A stretch of DNA of 30,504 bases from DASQQQ01 sp036390995 (GTDB taxonomy: Bacteria > Actinomycetota > UBA4738 > HRBIN12), in NCBI GenBank assembly GCA_036390995.1, contig DASWAT010000081.1, positions 1 through 30,504 on the forward strand, read 5' to 3'. This document shows positions 22,249-29,647 of this stretch, piece by piece. Under the pieces are notes generated by a model, which did no database searches, was not told where the DNA came from, and saw nothing but the letters and a program-made list of their open reading frames with translations. The position numbers and the translations under genes are program-made. The number at the start of each line of letters is the position of its first letter. The stretch's first letter is position 1.

Positions 22249-23714
22249 GCGTCGCGCCCGGTGGGCCGGGAGCGACCGGGCCCGCCGACCGTCCCGGTAC
22301 GGGGGGCGAACCCGACGGATCGCCCCTGTGGGGCGGACGGTTCGCCGTGGCCCCTGCGGCGGAGGCTCAGGATCTCGGCCGCAGCTTGGGCTTCGACATC
22401 AGGCTCGTTCGCGAGGACGTCGAGGCCGGTGTCGCTCACGTCCACGCCCTCGAGGAGGCGGGACTGCTCGACGAGGGCGAAGGCGACCTGCTCGTCTCGG
22501 TGCTCCGCGAGGTCGGCGAGGAGATCGCCTCGGGCGTGTTCGTGTTCCATCCGGCCGACGAGGACGTCCATTCGGCCGTCGAGCGGGGCGTGACCGAGCG
22601 TCTCGGCGAGATCGGCGAGAAGCTGCACGCCGGCCGGAGCCGCAACGACCTCGTGGTGACCGATCTTCGCCTGTGGATCCTCGGGAGGGGAGGTGAGATC
22701 GTGCGCAGGCTCGAGCGGCTCGTGCGCGCGCTCGTGGCCCACGCGCGGGAGCACGCGGCCACCGTGATGCCGGGGACGACCCACGGACGCCCGGCACAGC
22801 CGGTCACGCTCGGCCACCACCTGCTGGCGCACGCCTGGGCCCTCCTGCGGGACCGGGAGCGGTTCGACCAGTGGTCGTCGCGGACGTCGGTCTCGCCCTT
22901 GGGGGCCGGCGCGTTGGCGACGTCGTCCCTCCCGCTCGATCCCGTGGTGACCGCCGAGCGCCTCGGGTTCGCGCGGGCCTTCGCGAACTCGCTCGACGCC
23001 GTGTCGGACCGGGACTTCGCGCAGGAGTTCCTGGCCGTCTCGACGATCTGCGGCACCCATCTTTCCCGCGTGGCCGCCGACCTGATCCGGTGGAGCGACG
23101 AGGCGCTCGGGTGGGCCGAGCTCGACGAGGCCTATTCGACCGGCTCCAGCATGATGCCGCAGAAGCGGAACCCCGACGTCGCGGAGCTCTCGCGGGCGAA
23201 GGCGGCCCGGCTGCTCGGCGACTTCACGGCGGTCACCACCATGCTGGCCGGGCTCCCGCTCGGCTACCAGCGCGACCTGCAGGAGGACAAGGAGCCGGTG
23301 TTCGACGCCGTCGACACGCTCCGCGCCGTGATCCCGGCCCTGGCCGGGTGTGTGGAGACGATCCGGTTCCGGCCGGAGGCCATGCGACGCGCCGCCGCGG
23401 CCGAAGGCCTGTTCGCGACCGACCTCGCGGAGGAGCTCGTGAAGGGCGGCGTGCCGTTCCGAGAAGCCCACCGGCGGGTCGGCGCGCTCCTGAAGGAGCT
23501 CGACGCCCAGGGACGCACGCTTCGCGAGCTCGGCGAGGGGGAGTGGCTCCACCACGGCCTGCCCGGTGGCGCGGCGCTGCTCGATCCGGACCGGGCCGTG
23601 CGGGTGCGCTCGATGCCCGGCGGTCCGTCCCCCGAGAGCGTCTCTGCCCAAGCCGAAGCCATCGAGGCCGCGATGTCCGCAGACGTTGGACACCGGTGGG
23701 CCGCAGAGGAGTAG
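22245..23714 (+). CDS. argH: Argininosuccinate lyase
   Basis: This 489-aa enzyme splits argininosuccinate into arginine and fumarate. The fumarase/aspartase signature GSSMMPQKRNP begins at Gly300, and its flexible loop carries the catalytic Ser. TTHGRPAQPVTLGHH holds the catalytic His, and KLHAGRSRNDLVVTDLRLW the substrate-binding block. The first about 25 residues (MSVAPGGPGATGPADRPGTG and on) are a low-complexity Gly/Pro extension not usual in the family (about 460 aa). They may be real or a sign that translation begins later, although the ATGA overlap with argG supports this start. It is the last gene of the operon; its TAG stop overlaps a TAGGCT -10 box for the next gene. Confidence 0.96.
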   Translation: MSVAPGGPGATGPADRPGTGGEPDGSPLWGGRFAVAPAAEAQDLGRSLGFDIRLVREDVEAGVAHVHALEEAGLLDEGEGDLLVSVLREVGEEIASGVFVFHPADEDVHSAVERGVTERLGEIGEKLHAGRSRNDLVVTDLRLWILGRGGEIVRRLERLVRALVAHAREHAATVMPGTTHGRPAQPVTLGHHLLAHAWALLRDRERFDQWSSRTSVSPLGAGALATSSLPLDPVVTAERLGFARAFANSLDAVSDRDFAQEFLAVSTICGTHLSRVAADLIRWSDEALGWAELDEAYSTGSSMMPQKRNPDVAELSRAKAARLLGDFTAVTTMLAGLPLGYQRDLQEDKEPVFDAVDTLRAVIPALAGCVETIRFRPEAMRRAAAAEGLFATDLAEELVKGGVPFREAHRRVGALLKELDAQGRTLRELGEGEWLHHGLPGGAALLDPDRAVRVRSMPGGPSPESVSAQAEAIEAAMSADVGHRWAAEE

Positions 23715-23717
23715 GCT
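23712..23717 (+). promoter_or_regulatory. -10 box overlapping the argH stop codon
   Basis: TAGGCT starts with the argH TAG stop. The GTG of the GNAT gene is 12 nt downstream, so the inferred leader is about 5 nt and has no ribosome site. This would separate the GNAT gene from arginine control. Confidence 0.42.
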
Positions 23718-23729
23718 TCCGCCTTCACC

Positions 23730-24188
23730 GTGGACGTCGACGACGCGATCCGACCGATCGAGATCGGGGCCGTCAGGGAGCTCCGGCAACGGGTCTTGCG
23801 CCCGCACCAGCGGGCCGAGGAGCTCGTCTACCCTGGTGACGATGCCCCCGACAGCCTCCACGCCGGGGCCTTCGAGGGTGACGAGCTCGTGGGGATCGCC
23901 ACCGTCATCCGGGAGGCGCCCCCGGGCACGACCGACGAGCGAGCCTGGCGGCTCCGGGGGATGGCCACCCTCCCCGAGGTCCGGGGCAAGGGATATGGGG
24001 CGGCGCTCCTGCAGCGATGCCTGGATCATGTGGGCAAACATGGGGGCGCCCTCGTCTGGTGCAATGCCCGCGCCACGGCGGTCGAGTTCTACCGCCGTTC
24101 CGGGTTCGAGGTCCGCGGTGAAGGCTTCAGCCTGCCGGTGATCGGCCTCCACTTCTTCATGTTGCGATCTCTCGACGGAACCGGGTAA
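23730..24188 (+). CDS. GNAT family N-acetyltransferase
   Basis: This 152-aa protein has the GNAT fold. Strand 4 and the acetyl-CoA pyrophosphate loop read WRLRGMATLPEVRGKGYGAA (about 73-92), with the R-x-x-G-x-G/A type motif in RGKGYG. ATAVEFYRRSGFEVRGEGF is the usual C-terminal helix-strand end of the domain. N-terminal LRQRVLRPHQRAEELVYPGD resembles small acetyltransferases of unknown substrate. It acts in the cytosol with acetyl-CoA as donor; the acceptor cannot be predicted. The GTG start lies shortly after a -10 box and 15 bp after argH. It could be ArgA-like by location, but the sequence gives no support and ArgJ makes that unnecessary. Confidence 0.83.
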   Translation: MDVDDAIRPIEIGAVRELRQRVLRPHQRAEELVYPGDDAPDSLHAGAFEGDELVGIATVIREAPPGTTDERAWRLRGMATLPEVRGKGYGAALLQRCLDHVGKHGGALVWCNARATAVEFYRRSGFEVRGEGFSLPVIGLHFFMLRSLDGTG

Positions 24189-24275
24189 CCGGGCCGAGGG
24201 TGGTCCATCCGGCGCTCCCGTTCGTACACCCTGCCGAAGGGGGCGTGTCGAACGGTTCCGTAGGAGGTGATCCGG

Positions 24276-24806
24276 ATGACGCTTGGATCCATGGGACGCA
24301 GGTATCTCTCCGTGCTCGCGGTCGTGGCCGCCGGCGCCCTGCTGCTCGCGGCCTGCAGCAACGGGAGCTCGACGACGCCTTCGAAGAGCGGCGGTGGCGG
24401 GCAGGGGCTTACGCTCGGCACCGACTCGGTCAACGGCATCGGGACGGTGCTCGACACCTCGAAAGGGCTCACGCTGTACTACAACACGCGCGAGGCCGGA
24501 GGGAAGATCGTGTGCACCGGGTCGTGTGCGAGCGTGTGGCCGCCGATGCTGGTGAACGGTTCGACCCCCGCCGTTCCGGCCGGGGTCACGGGCACGTTCG
24601 GCACCGTCGGGCGTCCCGATGGGACCACCCAGCTCACGTTCGGCGGCTTCCCCCTGTACACGTACGCTGGGGATAGCGCCCCCGGACAGGCGACCGGCCA
24701 AGGGCTGCAGGGCATCTGGTTCGCGGCCATGGCATCCGGCGTGCAGGCCGGCATGGGCACGAACGATGGTGGCGGCTCCGGCACGAGCGGTGGCTACGGG
24801 TACTGA
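24276..24806 (+). CDS. Secreted lipoprotein with YxYxxD-type repeats
   Basis: This 176-aa protein starts at an ATG 8 nt after a TAGGAGG ribosome site. A signal peptide (basic GRRY, hydrophobic 11-25) ends in the lipobox LAAC with Cys27 as the lipid-modified residue. A Ser/Gly/Thr linker follows, then two units of the family described as lipoprotein with Yx(FWY)xxD motif. The first, near GLTLYYNTREAGGK, is degenerate. The second is clear: LYTYAGD with Tyr128, Tyr130 and Asp133. CTGSCASVWPP (Cys80, Cys84) is the family's conserved Cys pair. The C terminus is Gly-rich. These proteins sit on the outer face of the membrane; their function is unknown. Confidence 0.88.
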   Translation: MTLGSMGRRYLSVLAVVAAGALLLAACSNGSSTTPSKSGGGGQGLTLGTDSVNGIGTVLDTSKGLTLYYNTREAGGKIVCTGSCASVWPPMLVNGSTPAVPAGVTGTFGTVGRPDGTTQLTFGGFPLYTYAGDSAPGQATGQGLQGIWFAAMASGVQAGMGTNDGGGSGTSGGYGY

Positions 24807-24834
24807 GCGGCGTCGCACCGACGGCGCCGCCGGG

Positions 24835-24840
24835 TAGCCT
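24835..24840 (+). promoter_or_regulatory. -10 box of the cupin gene
   Basis: TAGCCT lies 33 nt before the ATG at 24874. The inferred leader of about 27 nt carries a GGAGGT ribosome site. Confidence 0.42.
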
Positions 24841-24873
24841 GTCGATCTTGCCGACGGCCGGAGGTGTTCAGAG

Positions 24874-25242
24874 ATGAGCGACGGATTCGACCGTAGCATC
24901 CGCGTGGTCAAAGCCGACCGGCACCAGGACCTTCACTGGGACGAGGTCGAGCGCGCCGAGGGCGACACGAACCCTCCTGGGGAGGAGGTCGTCGTGTTCC
25001 GCTCCGGCGACGCGAGGTTCAGCTTCGGCGTGTGGCAGCGCGTGCCCGAGGAGGGACCCATGGAGCCTCCGTACCACGAGATCGCCGTGCTCATCGAGGG
25101 CGAGGTGGAGTTGACCGAGCAGGATGGAACCGTGCACCACGTGGGTCCCGGCGACATCCTCATCACGCCCAAGGGCTCGAAGGCCACTTGGAAGGCGCTC
25201 TCGCCGGTGAAGAAGTTCTGGGCGGTCTACGAGGAGCCGTGA
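24874..25242 (+). CDS. Cupin-domain protein (cupin_3/EutQ-like)
   Basis: This 122-aa protein folds as a single cupin. SFGVWQRVPEEGPMEPPYHE (about 50-69) and AVLIEGEVELTEQDGTVHHV (about 71-90) form cupin motif 1 with His68 and Glu69. VGPGDILITPKGSKATWKAL (about 90-109) is motif 2, ending in the TWK pattern of the cupin_3 group. VKKFWAVYEEP closes the barrel. Family members bind metal or small sugars or acids, and many are of unknown role. Only one clear histidine ligand is present in motif 1 and none in the usual place of motif 2, so catalytic metal binding is doubtful. The ATG has GGAGGTGTTCAGAG upstream. Confidence 0.85.
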   Translation: MSDGFDRSIRVVKADRHQDLHWDEVERAEGDTNPPGEEVVVFRSGDARFSFGVWQRVPEEGPMEPPYHEIAVLIEGEVELTEQDGTVHHVGPGDILITPKGSKATWKALSPVKKFWAVYEEP

Positions 25243-25293
25243 GCCGGCCTCCACCACGGCCTATGTCTGCTGCAGCTTTCCGGATCCGTCCGG

Positions 25294-25299
25294 TAGGCT
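25294..25299 (+). promoter_or_regulatory. -10 box of the PIG-L/DUF5319 pair, leaderless
   Basis: TAGGCT lies 7 nt before the ATG at 25307 with no ribosome site between them, so the message should begin at or next to the start codon. Confidence 0.52.
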
Positions 25300-25306
25300 C
25301 GTCGGC

Positions 25307-26011
25307 ATGAGGTTCGCCACCGCGATGGTGCTGTTCGCGCACCCCGACGACGCCGAGTACATGTGCGGGGGCACGGTCGCCCTCTGGGCTCGGGAGGGCA
25401 CCGAGGTCCACTACGTGTGCATCACCGACGGCTCCGCCGGCAACAACGAGCCGGGCGCCGTGCGAGCGGATATCTCGAGGGTCCGCAAGGCCGAGCAACG
25501 GGCCGCCGCCGAGGTGCTCGGCGTGAAGTCGGTGACGTTCCTGGACTTCCCCGACGGCATGCTCGAGGTGACCCTGGAGGCGCGGAAGGCGGTCACGCGC
25601 GAGGTCCGGCGGATCCGTCCGGAGGTGCTCGTCGCGCCCGATCCTTCTCGCCTGTGGTCGAGCACCCGGAGCTACATCAACCACTCGGACCATCGTGCCG
25701 CGGGCGAGCTGGCCTTGTGCGCCGTCATGCCAGACGCGCCGTCCCGCCCGCAGTTCCCCGAGTTGCTCGAAGAGGGCTGCGAGCCGTTCGAGATCCCGAA
25801 CCTTTGGCTCGGGGCGGAAGAGCCCGATACCTTCATCGACATCGCGAAGACCATCGACGTGAAGCTGGAGGCCCTGACCCGCCATCGCTCGCAGCAAGGT
25901 GAAGCATCGGCGCCGTGGGTCCGCCAGCGAGGGCGTCAGCTGGGGGAGGCCGGCGGTGTCGAGTACGCGGAGGGGTTCCGTACGTTCGCCCTGAAGGAAG
26001 AGGAAGAGTGA
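25307..26011 (+). CDS. PIG-L (LmbE-like) deacetylase
   Basis: This 234-aa zinc-dependent deacetylase has the family motif AHPDD at residues 11-15 (zinc His and Asp plus the catalytic Asp) and the third-ligand motif NHSDHRAAG (about 124-132). CGGTVALWAREGTEVHYVCITDGSAGN lies between. The family includes MshB and Mca of mycothiol metabolism, BshB of bacillithiol and GlcNAc-PI deacetylases. At 234 aa it is nearer BshB-like or generic members than MshB/Mca (about 290-300 aa), so a thiol-cofactor role is only one option. Its stop overlaps the next ATG by one base (TGATG). Confidence 0.9.
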   Translation: MRFATAMVLFAHPDDAEYMCGGTVALWAREGTEVHYVCITDGSAGNNEPGAVRADISRVRKAEQRAAAEVLGVKSVTFLDFPDGMLEVTLEARKAVTREVRRIRPEVLVAPDPSRLWSSTRSYINHSDHRAAGELALCAVMPDAPSRPQFPELLEEGCEPFEIPNLWLGAEEPDTFIDIAKTIDVKLEALTRHRSQQGEASAPWVRQRGRQLGEAGGVEYAEGFRTFALKEEEE

Positions 26012-26541
26012 TGGAAGACCCGCTCGACCGCGAGGGAAGCGACGCGGAGGAGCCCGAGCCGCTCCGCCTCGAACCCGAAGAGGAGGAGAACGTCCGGGCC
26101 GACCTCGAGGACCTGGACGGGATGCGCGAGGTCTTCGGCCAGCAGGGCGTGAAGGGCGTCGTGATCGCCTGCCCCGACTGCGGCGAGAACCACTTCTACG
26201 AGTGGGAGCTCCTCAAGGAGAACCTCGAGCACATGCTCCAGACGGGTGAACCTCGGATGCACGAGCCGGCGTTCGAGGTCCGCGAGGACGAGTACATCCA
26301 GTGGGACTACGGCAAGGGGTACATCGACGCCCTCGGCGACACCGGCCTCGAGCCCGACCGGCGGATCTCCGTGACGCGCTGTCCGTGGTGCACCACGCCG
26401 TGCGAGGACCACTTCCAGTACTGCCCGAAGTGCGGCCGGGCGCTCGCCGCCCTGCGGATCTACAAGGAGCTCGTGGAGCGCGGCATGAACGAGCGGGACG
26501 TTCGCTCGCTCCTGGTCCGCGCCGGCTTCGAGCCCTTCTGA
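26011..26541 (+). CDS. DUF5319-type protein with an added C-terminal zinc ribbon
   Basis: This 176-aa protein has an acidic N terminus (1-36), then a region matching what I recall of actinobacterial DUF5319: VKGVVIACPDCGENHFYEWE (48-67), GEPRMHEPAFEVREDEYIQW (79-98) and DYGKGYIDALGD. Cys54 and Cys57 form one CxxC. A second Cys cluster follows (Cys124, 127, 131, 138, 141: CPWCTTPCEDHFQYCPKCGR), resembling a zinc ribbon, then a helical tail with RIYKELVERGMNERDVRSLL. In my memory the mycobacterial proteins are about 120-130 aa and end before this cluster, so the C terminus looks like an extension. Function is unknown. Translation is coupled to the deacetylase (TGATG), and GGAAGAG lies upstream of the ATG. 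Confidence 0.8.
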   Translation: MEDPLDREGSDAEEPEPLRLEPEEEENVRADLEDLDGMREVFGQQGVKGVVIACPDCGENHFYEWELLKENLEHMLQTGEPRMHEPAFEVREDEYIQWDYGKGYIDALGDTGLEPDRRISVTRCPWCTTPCEDHFQYCPKCGRALAALRIYKELVERGMNERDVRSLLVRAGFEPF

Positions 26542-26574
26542 AGATCCTCGCGCGCCCGTGGCAGCCTTGCAGAC

Positions 26575-26603
26575 TTGAGCCGAACGCTCGGCGATGGTAC
26601 GTA
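26575..26603 (+). promoter_or_regulatory. Complete leaderless promoter of the three-helix membrane protein gene
   Basis: -35 TTGAGC (26575-26580), a 17-bp spacer, -10 TACGTA (26598-26603), then 6 nt to the GTG at 26610. All elements are at ideal spacing and no ribosome site is present, making this one of the clearest leaderless promoters in the window. Confidence 0.62.
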
Positions 26604-26609
26604 GGGCCC

Positions 26610-27029
26610 GTGGACGTCGACGCCAAGCCCACCCCCGATCCGTCGGAGGACGCAGCCCCGCCCGACGCGAAGGCCGGTGTCTCCCCCCGCCGCAGCGACC
26701 GGTGGACGGCCGGCGCCGGCGCTCCCGGGAACCCATGGGCTTGGATCTCGGTGACGTTCGCCTTGCTCGGGATGGTCGCGGCGGCGGTGGTCGCGGCGGC
26801 AACGGCCGGAACGGCCCCGCTCGACCGGCTGCCCGACCGTGCCGCCTACGTGCTGTTCGGCTCGATCCCCTCGCTCGGTGTCCTGGCGCTGGTGATCGGT
26901 CTGGCCGGCCGGAACGGATCTCGCCTTCGCTGGATGGCGTGGATCGGTCTCGTGCTCGGAGCCATCCTCACCGTTGGGGCCGTCGCCGTGACCGTGGTCC
27001 TGATCGCGGCCCTGCGAACGTTGGGCTGA
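26610..27029 (+). CDS. Three-helix membrane protein with disordered N terminus
   Basis: This 139-aa protein has about 40 N-terminal residues rich in Asp, Pro and Ala (VDVDAKPTPDPSEDAAPPDA), then three hydrophobic helices: WAWISVTFALLGMVAAAVVA (about 43-65), a second around AAYVLFGSIPSLGVLALVIG (about 76-96) and a third, MAWIGLVLGAILTVGAVAVT (about 107-130). This arrangement is common in DUF4190-like actinobacterial membrane proteins, but I cannot assign a family. The GTG start is chosen from the promoter placed 6 nt upstream. The gene converges on ligD with 14 bp between the stops. Confidence 0.7.
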   Translation: MDVDAKPTPDPSEDAAPPDAKAGVSPRRSDRWTAGAGAPGNPWAWISVTFALLGMVAAAVVAAATAGTAPLDRLPDRAAYVLFGSIPSLGVLALVIGLAGRNGSRLRWMAWIGLVLGAILTVGAVAVTVVLIAALRTLG

Positions 27030-27043
27030 GCCGTCCGGAGAAC

Positions 27044-29563
27044 TCAGCCCTTCCTCCGGCGGGCCGTCGCCGGACGCGACCGCCCGCCTGCCGGCAGCTC
27101 GAGCACGCACTCCTCCGGCAGCTTGTCGTCGCGGAGGCCTTCGAACGACGGCGCCCGCATCTTCGTCGTGCTCTTCGTCATCTCGAGGTACTCCACCACG
27201 CACACGAGTCTGGGCTCGACGAACGTCGCCCCCTTGACCGCGGCCAGCTCCGGGTCGCCCGACGCGGGGGAGTCGCGGACGAGCGGCTTCAGCTGTTCCA
27301 TCAGCCGGCCGAGCGTCTGCCGGGTGAACCCCGTGCCGACCTGGCCCACCCACCGGAGGGTCTCGCCCACGTAGGCGCCAACGAGCAGCGCGCCGAACGT
27401 GCCGGCACGCCCACCCTGCCCCGGCGTCCATCCGAGGATCACGCAGTCCTGCGTGTTCGTGAGCTTGATCTTCCGCCAGTCCGGGGTTCGGCGGCCGGGG
27501 TGGTAGCGGGATCCCTTCCGTTTCGCCACCACGCCCTCGAGGCCGAGGGTCCGAGCGGCCTCCACAAGCCGTTCCCCTTCGCCATCGACGAACGTGACGA
27601 GGTGCAGCCGTTGATCCTCCTCGACCACCGCCTCGAGCAGCTCGCGCCGCAGTTCGAGCGGCTGCTCGGTGAGGTCGCGGCCGTCGAGCCAGAGCAGGTC
27701 GAACGCCACCAGGGCAACGGGGATCTGTTTCGCGATCCGTTTGATCTCGCGCTCGTTCGACAGGTTCATGCGCTGCTGGAGCGTCTCGAACGAGTTCTTG
27801 CCGTCCTCGTCGAAGGCCACGATCTCGCCATCGAGCACGGCGTTCACCTGGTTCACGAGCTCGTGGACCATGTGCAGCTCGGGGTACTGAGGGGTGACGT
27901 CTCTCCCGGTTCGCGTGACCAGGCGGGTCAGGTCCGTCGAAAGGTACGCCAGACACCGGATCCCGTCGAGCTTCGGCTCGAACCGCCACGTCGGGTCGTC
28001 GAACGGCTGGTGGCCCCCTTCGGCCAGCATCGGCTGGAACGTCGGCGGTGTGGCAACGAGCGGCGCGTCCTGGTGGCTGGCCAGGAACACGAGCCAGTCG
28101 GTCCGGGTCCTCACGAGGTGGTACTCGAGACCGGGGTACCGGCGTCCGTGGAACCGGAAGCTCACCTTCTTCTCGGTCCACTCGAGCGGCTCGTACGTGC
28201 CGTCGTCGAAGATCCGGACCTCGCCTGCGCCGTAGTGCCCCTCTGGGATCGTGCCCTCGAACCCGCCGTACTCGAGCGGGTGATCCTCCGTCCGGACGGC
28301 CAGGCGTTTGTCGCCTGGCTGGACCGGCAGGCCGCGCGGGACCGCCCACGAGGGCAGCGCGCCGTCTCGCTCGAGCCGGAGGTCGTAGTGGAGGCGTGTG
28401 GCCCGGTGCTTCTGGATCACGAACGAGTTCCCGGTGCCGGCCGCCGTTCCCGGTGCCGGCTCGGGTGTGCCTCCGAAGTCACGCTTGCGCAGGTACTCGG
28501 TGAGGTTCGGGTCCTTCGAGGCCGCGACGATCTGCTCGGAGGTCCTCGGTGCCGATGCGACCTCCGGCTCGATGGGGAGCCCGAACGCCTCCAGCGCGGG
28601 GGTGAGGTCCTGCGGCCGGGTCCGAACGCCTTCGAACAGGTCGCCGACCTTGCGGGATCGCTTCCACACCGTCTCGATCGTGAAGTCCTGTGGCGTGACA
28701 CCGCGCTCGACCTCGTCCCACGTGAGCGGGGTCGACACGGTGGCGCCGGGCTCCGGTCGCAGCGAGTACACCGCCGCGATGTTCGCGCCCGAGCGGTTCA
28801 TGTTGTGATCGATGAAGACCTTGCCCGCCCGGCGGGAGATCTGCCACGCCATCGTCACGCGCTCGCGGTCGGCCCGCTCGATCGTCCGGCCGACGGCGCC
28901 GACGAGGTCGCGAACCTGCTGGTAGCTGTACCCGGGTTCGAGCGGGACGAAGATCTGCACTCCCGTCGCCCCGCTCGTCTTCGGGTAACCCACGAGGCCG
29001 AGCGCATCTAGTGCCGCCTTCACGTGCAGGGCGACCGCCAGGACGTCCTCGAACGTGATCGGTTCGAACGGGTCGAGATCGAAGAACAGGTAGTCGGGGG
29101 AGTCCACCGTTCGGCACCGCGAGTGCAGCGGATGGAACTCGATACAGCCGAGGTTCGCCACGAACAGCAGGCCGGCGATGTCCTCGACCATGAGGTAGTC
29201 GATCACCCCGTCCTTGCTGTCCTCGGACAGGACCTGACAGCGGGGGAGCCAGTCGGGGGTGTGCGAAGGTGCGCTCTTCTCGTAGAAGAACTCGCCGGCG
29301 ATGCCGTTCGGCATCCGCTTCATCGTGAGCGGTCGCCCGGCCAGATGCGGCAGGATCAACTGGGCGACGTTGAAGTAGTAGGCGACGAGGTCGCCCTTCG
29401 TGTAGTCCTCCTCGGGCCAGAACACCTTGTCGAGGTTCGACAGGCGGAGCTCCCGGCCGTCCACCTCCAGCCACCATGCGTCCCCATCCCCCTTCTCGGC
29501 GAGCAGGGAGTTCGGGAACGCGACCGTGAACGCCGGTCGCTGCGCTCGCTTCTTCGTCGCCAT
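27044..29563 (-). CDS. ligD: ATP-dependent DNA ligase LigD (polymerase-phosphoesterase-ligase)
   Basis: This 839-aa multifunctional end-joining enzyme has the mycobacterial domain order. The primase-polymerase domain (about 25-310) has catalytic Asp162 and Asp164 in LFFDLDP and the KTSGATGVQIFVPL block at 195-208. The 3'-phosphoesterase domain (about 375-500) has His386, Arg390, His392 and Asp394 in QKHRATRLHYDLRL and GHYGAGEVRIFDDG. The ligase domain (about 508-830) has adenylated Lys531 in EPKLDGIRC, EGVVAKRKGSRY and a C-terminal OB fold. It fills, trims and seals broken ends held by Ku. The ATG start gives a normal N terminus and lies 9 nt from a TACCAT box. Other bacterial lineages use ligase-first or two-protein arrangements. 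A basic tail (RSRPATARRRKG) ends the protein. Confidence 0.96.
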   Translation of the reverse strand: MATKKRAQRPAFTVAFPNSLLAEKGDGDAWWLEVDGRELRLSNLDKVFWPEEDYTKGDLVAYYFNVAQLILPHLAGRPLTMKRMPNGIAGEFFYEKSAPSHTPDWLPRCQVLSEDSKDGVIDYLMVEDIAGLLFVANLGCIEFHPLHSRCRTVDSPDYLFFDLDPFEPITFEDVLAVALHVKAALDALGLVGYPKTSGATGVQIFVPLEPGYSYQQVRDLVGAVGRTIERADRERVTMAWQISRRAGKVFIDHNMNRSGANIAAVYSLRPEPGATVSTPLTWDEVERGVTPQDFTIETVWKRSRKVGDLFEGVRTRPQDLTPALEAFGLPIEPEVASAPRTSEQIVAASKDPNLTEYLRKRDFGGTPEPAPGTAAGTGNSFVIQKHRATRLHYDLRLERDGALPSWAVPRGLPVQPGDKRLAVRTEDHPLEYGGFEGTIPEGHYGAGEVRIFDDGTYEPLEWTEKKVSFRFHGRRYPGLEYHLVRTRTDWLVFLASHQDAPLVATPPTFQPMLAEGGHQPFDDPTWRFEPKLDGIRCLAYLSTDLTRLVTRTGRDVTPQYPELHMVHELVNQVNAVLDGEIVAFDEDGKNSFETLQQRMNLSNEREIKRIAKQIPVALVAFDLLWLDGRDLTEQPLELRRELLEAVVEEDQRLHLVTFVDGEGERLVEAARTLGLEGVVAKRKGSRYHPGRRTPDWRKIKLTNTQDCVILGWTPGQGGRAGTFGALLVGAYVGETLRWVGQVGTGFTRQTLGRLMEQLKPLVRDSPASGDPELAAVKGATFVEPRLVCVVEYLEMTKSTTKMRAPSFEGLRDDKLPEECVLELPAGGRSRPATARRRKG

Positions 29564-29572
29564 CTCGCCCCG

Positions 29573-29578
29573 ATGGTA
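29573..29578 (-). promoter_or_regulatory. Possible -10 box of ligD
   Basis: On the minus strand TACCAT lies 9 nt before the ligD ATG. A second candidate, TATCCT, occurs on the same strand at 29600-29605, directly overlapping the -10 box proposed for ku on the other strand. Which is used cannot be decided. Confidence 0.38.
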
Positions 29579-29598
29579 GACCGGAGGCGGGCAACGGC

Positions 29599-29604
29599 TA
29601 GGAT
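29599..29604 (+). promoter_or_regulatory. -10 box of ku
   Basis: TAGGAT lies 43 nt before the ku ATG at 29648. The inferred leader of about 37 nt ends with a GGGAGG ribosome site (29635-29640) 7 nt before the start. No -35 was recognised. Confidence 0.42.
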
Positions 29605-29647
29605 AGGACCTTCCCATGACGGGTAGACCCACCCGGGAGGTCACGCC

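Noticed and set aside
24807..24834. GC-rich inverted fragments after the lipoprotein gene as a terminator
   Set aside because: The pairing is short and imperfect and there is no U-tract.
22146..24911. A 921-codon open frame on the minus strand antisense to argH, the GNAT gene and the lipoprotein gene
   Set aside because: It is the mirror of genuine genes in a GC-rich genome; its translation is rich in Arg, Pro, Gly and His with no domain pattern, and all three plus-strand genes have clear motifs.
26594..29011. An 805-codon plus-strand open frame antisense to ligD
   Set aside because: LigD on the other strand has every catalytic motif at normal length; the opposite frame is low-complexity and lacks a plausible start signal.
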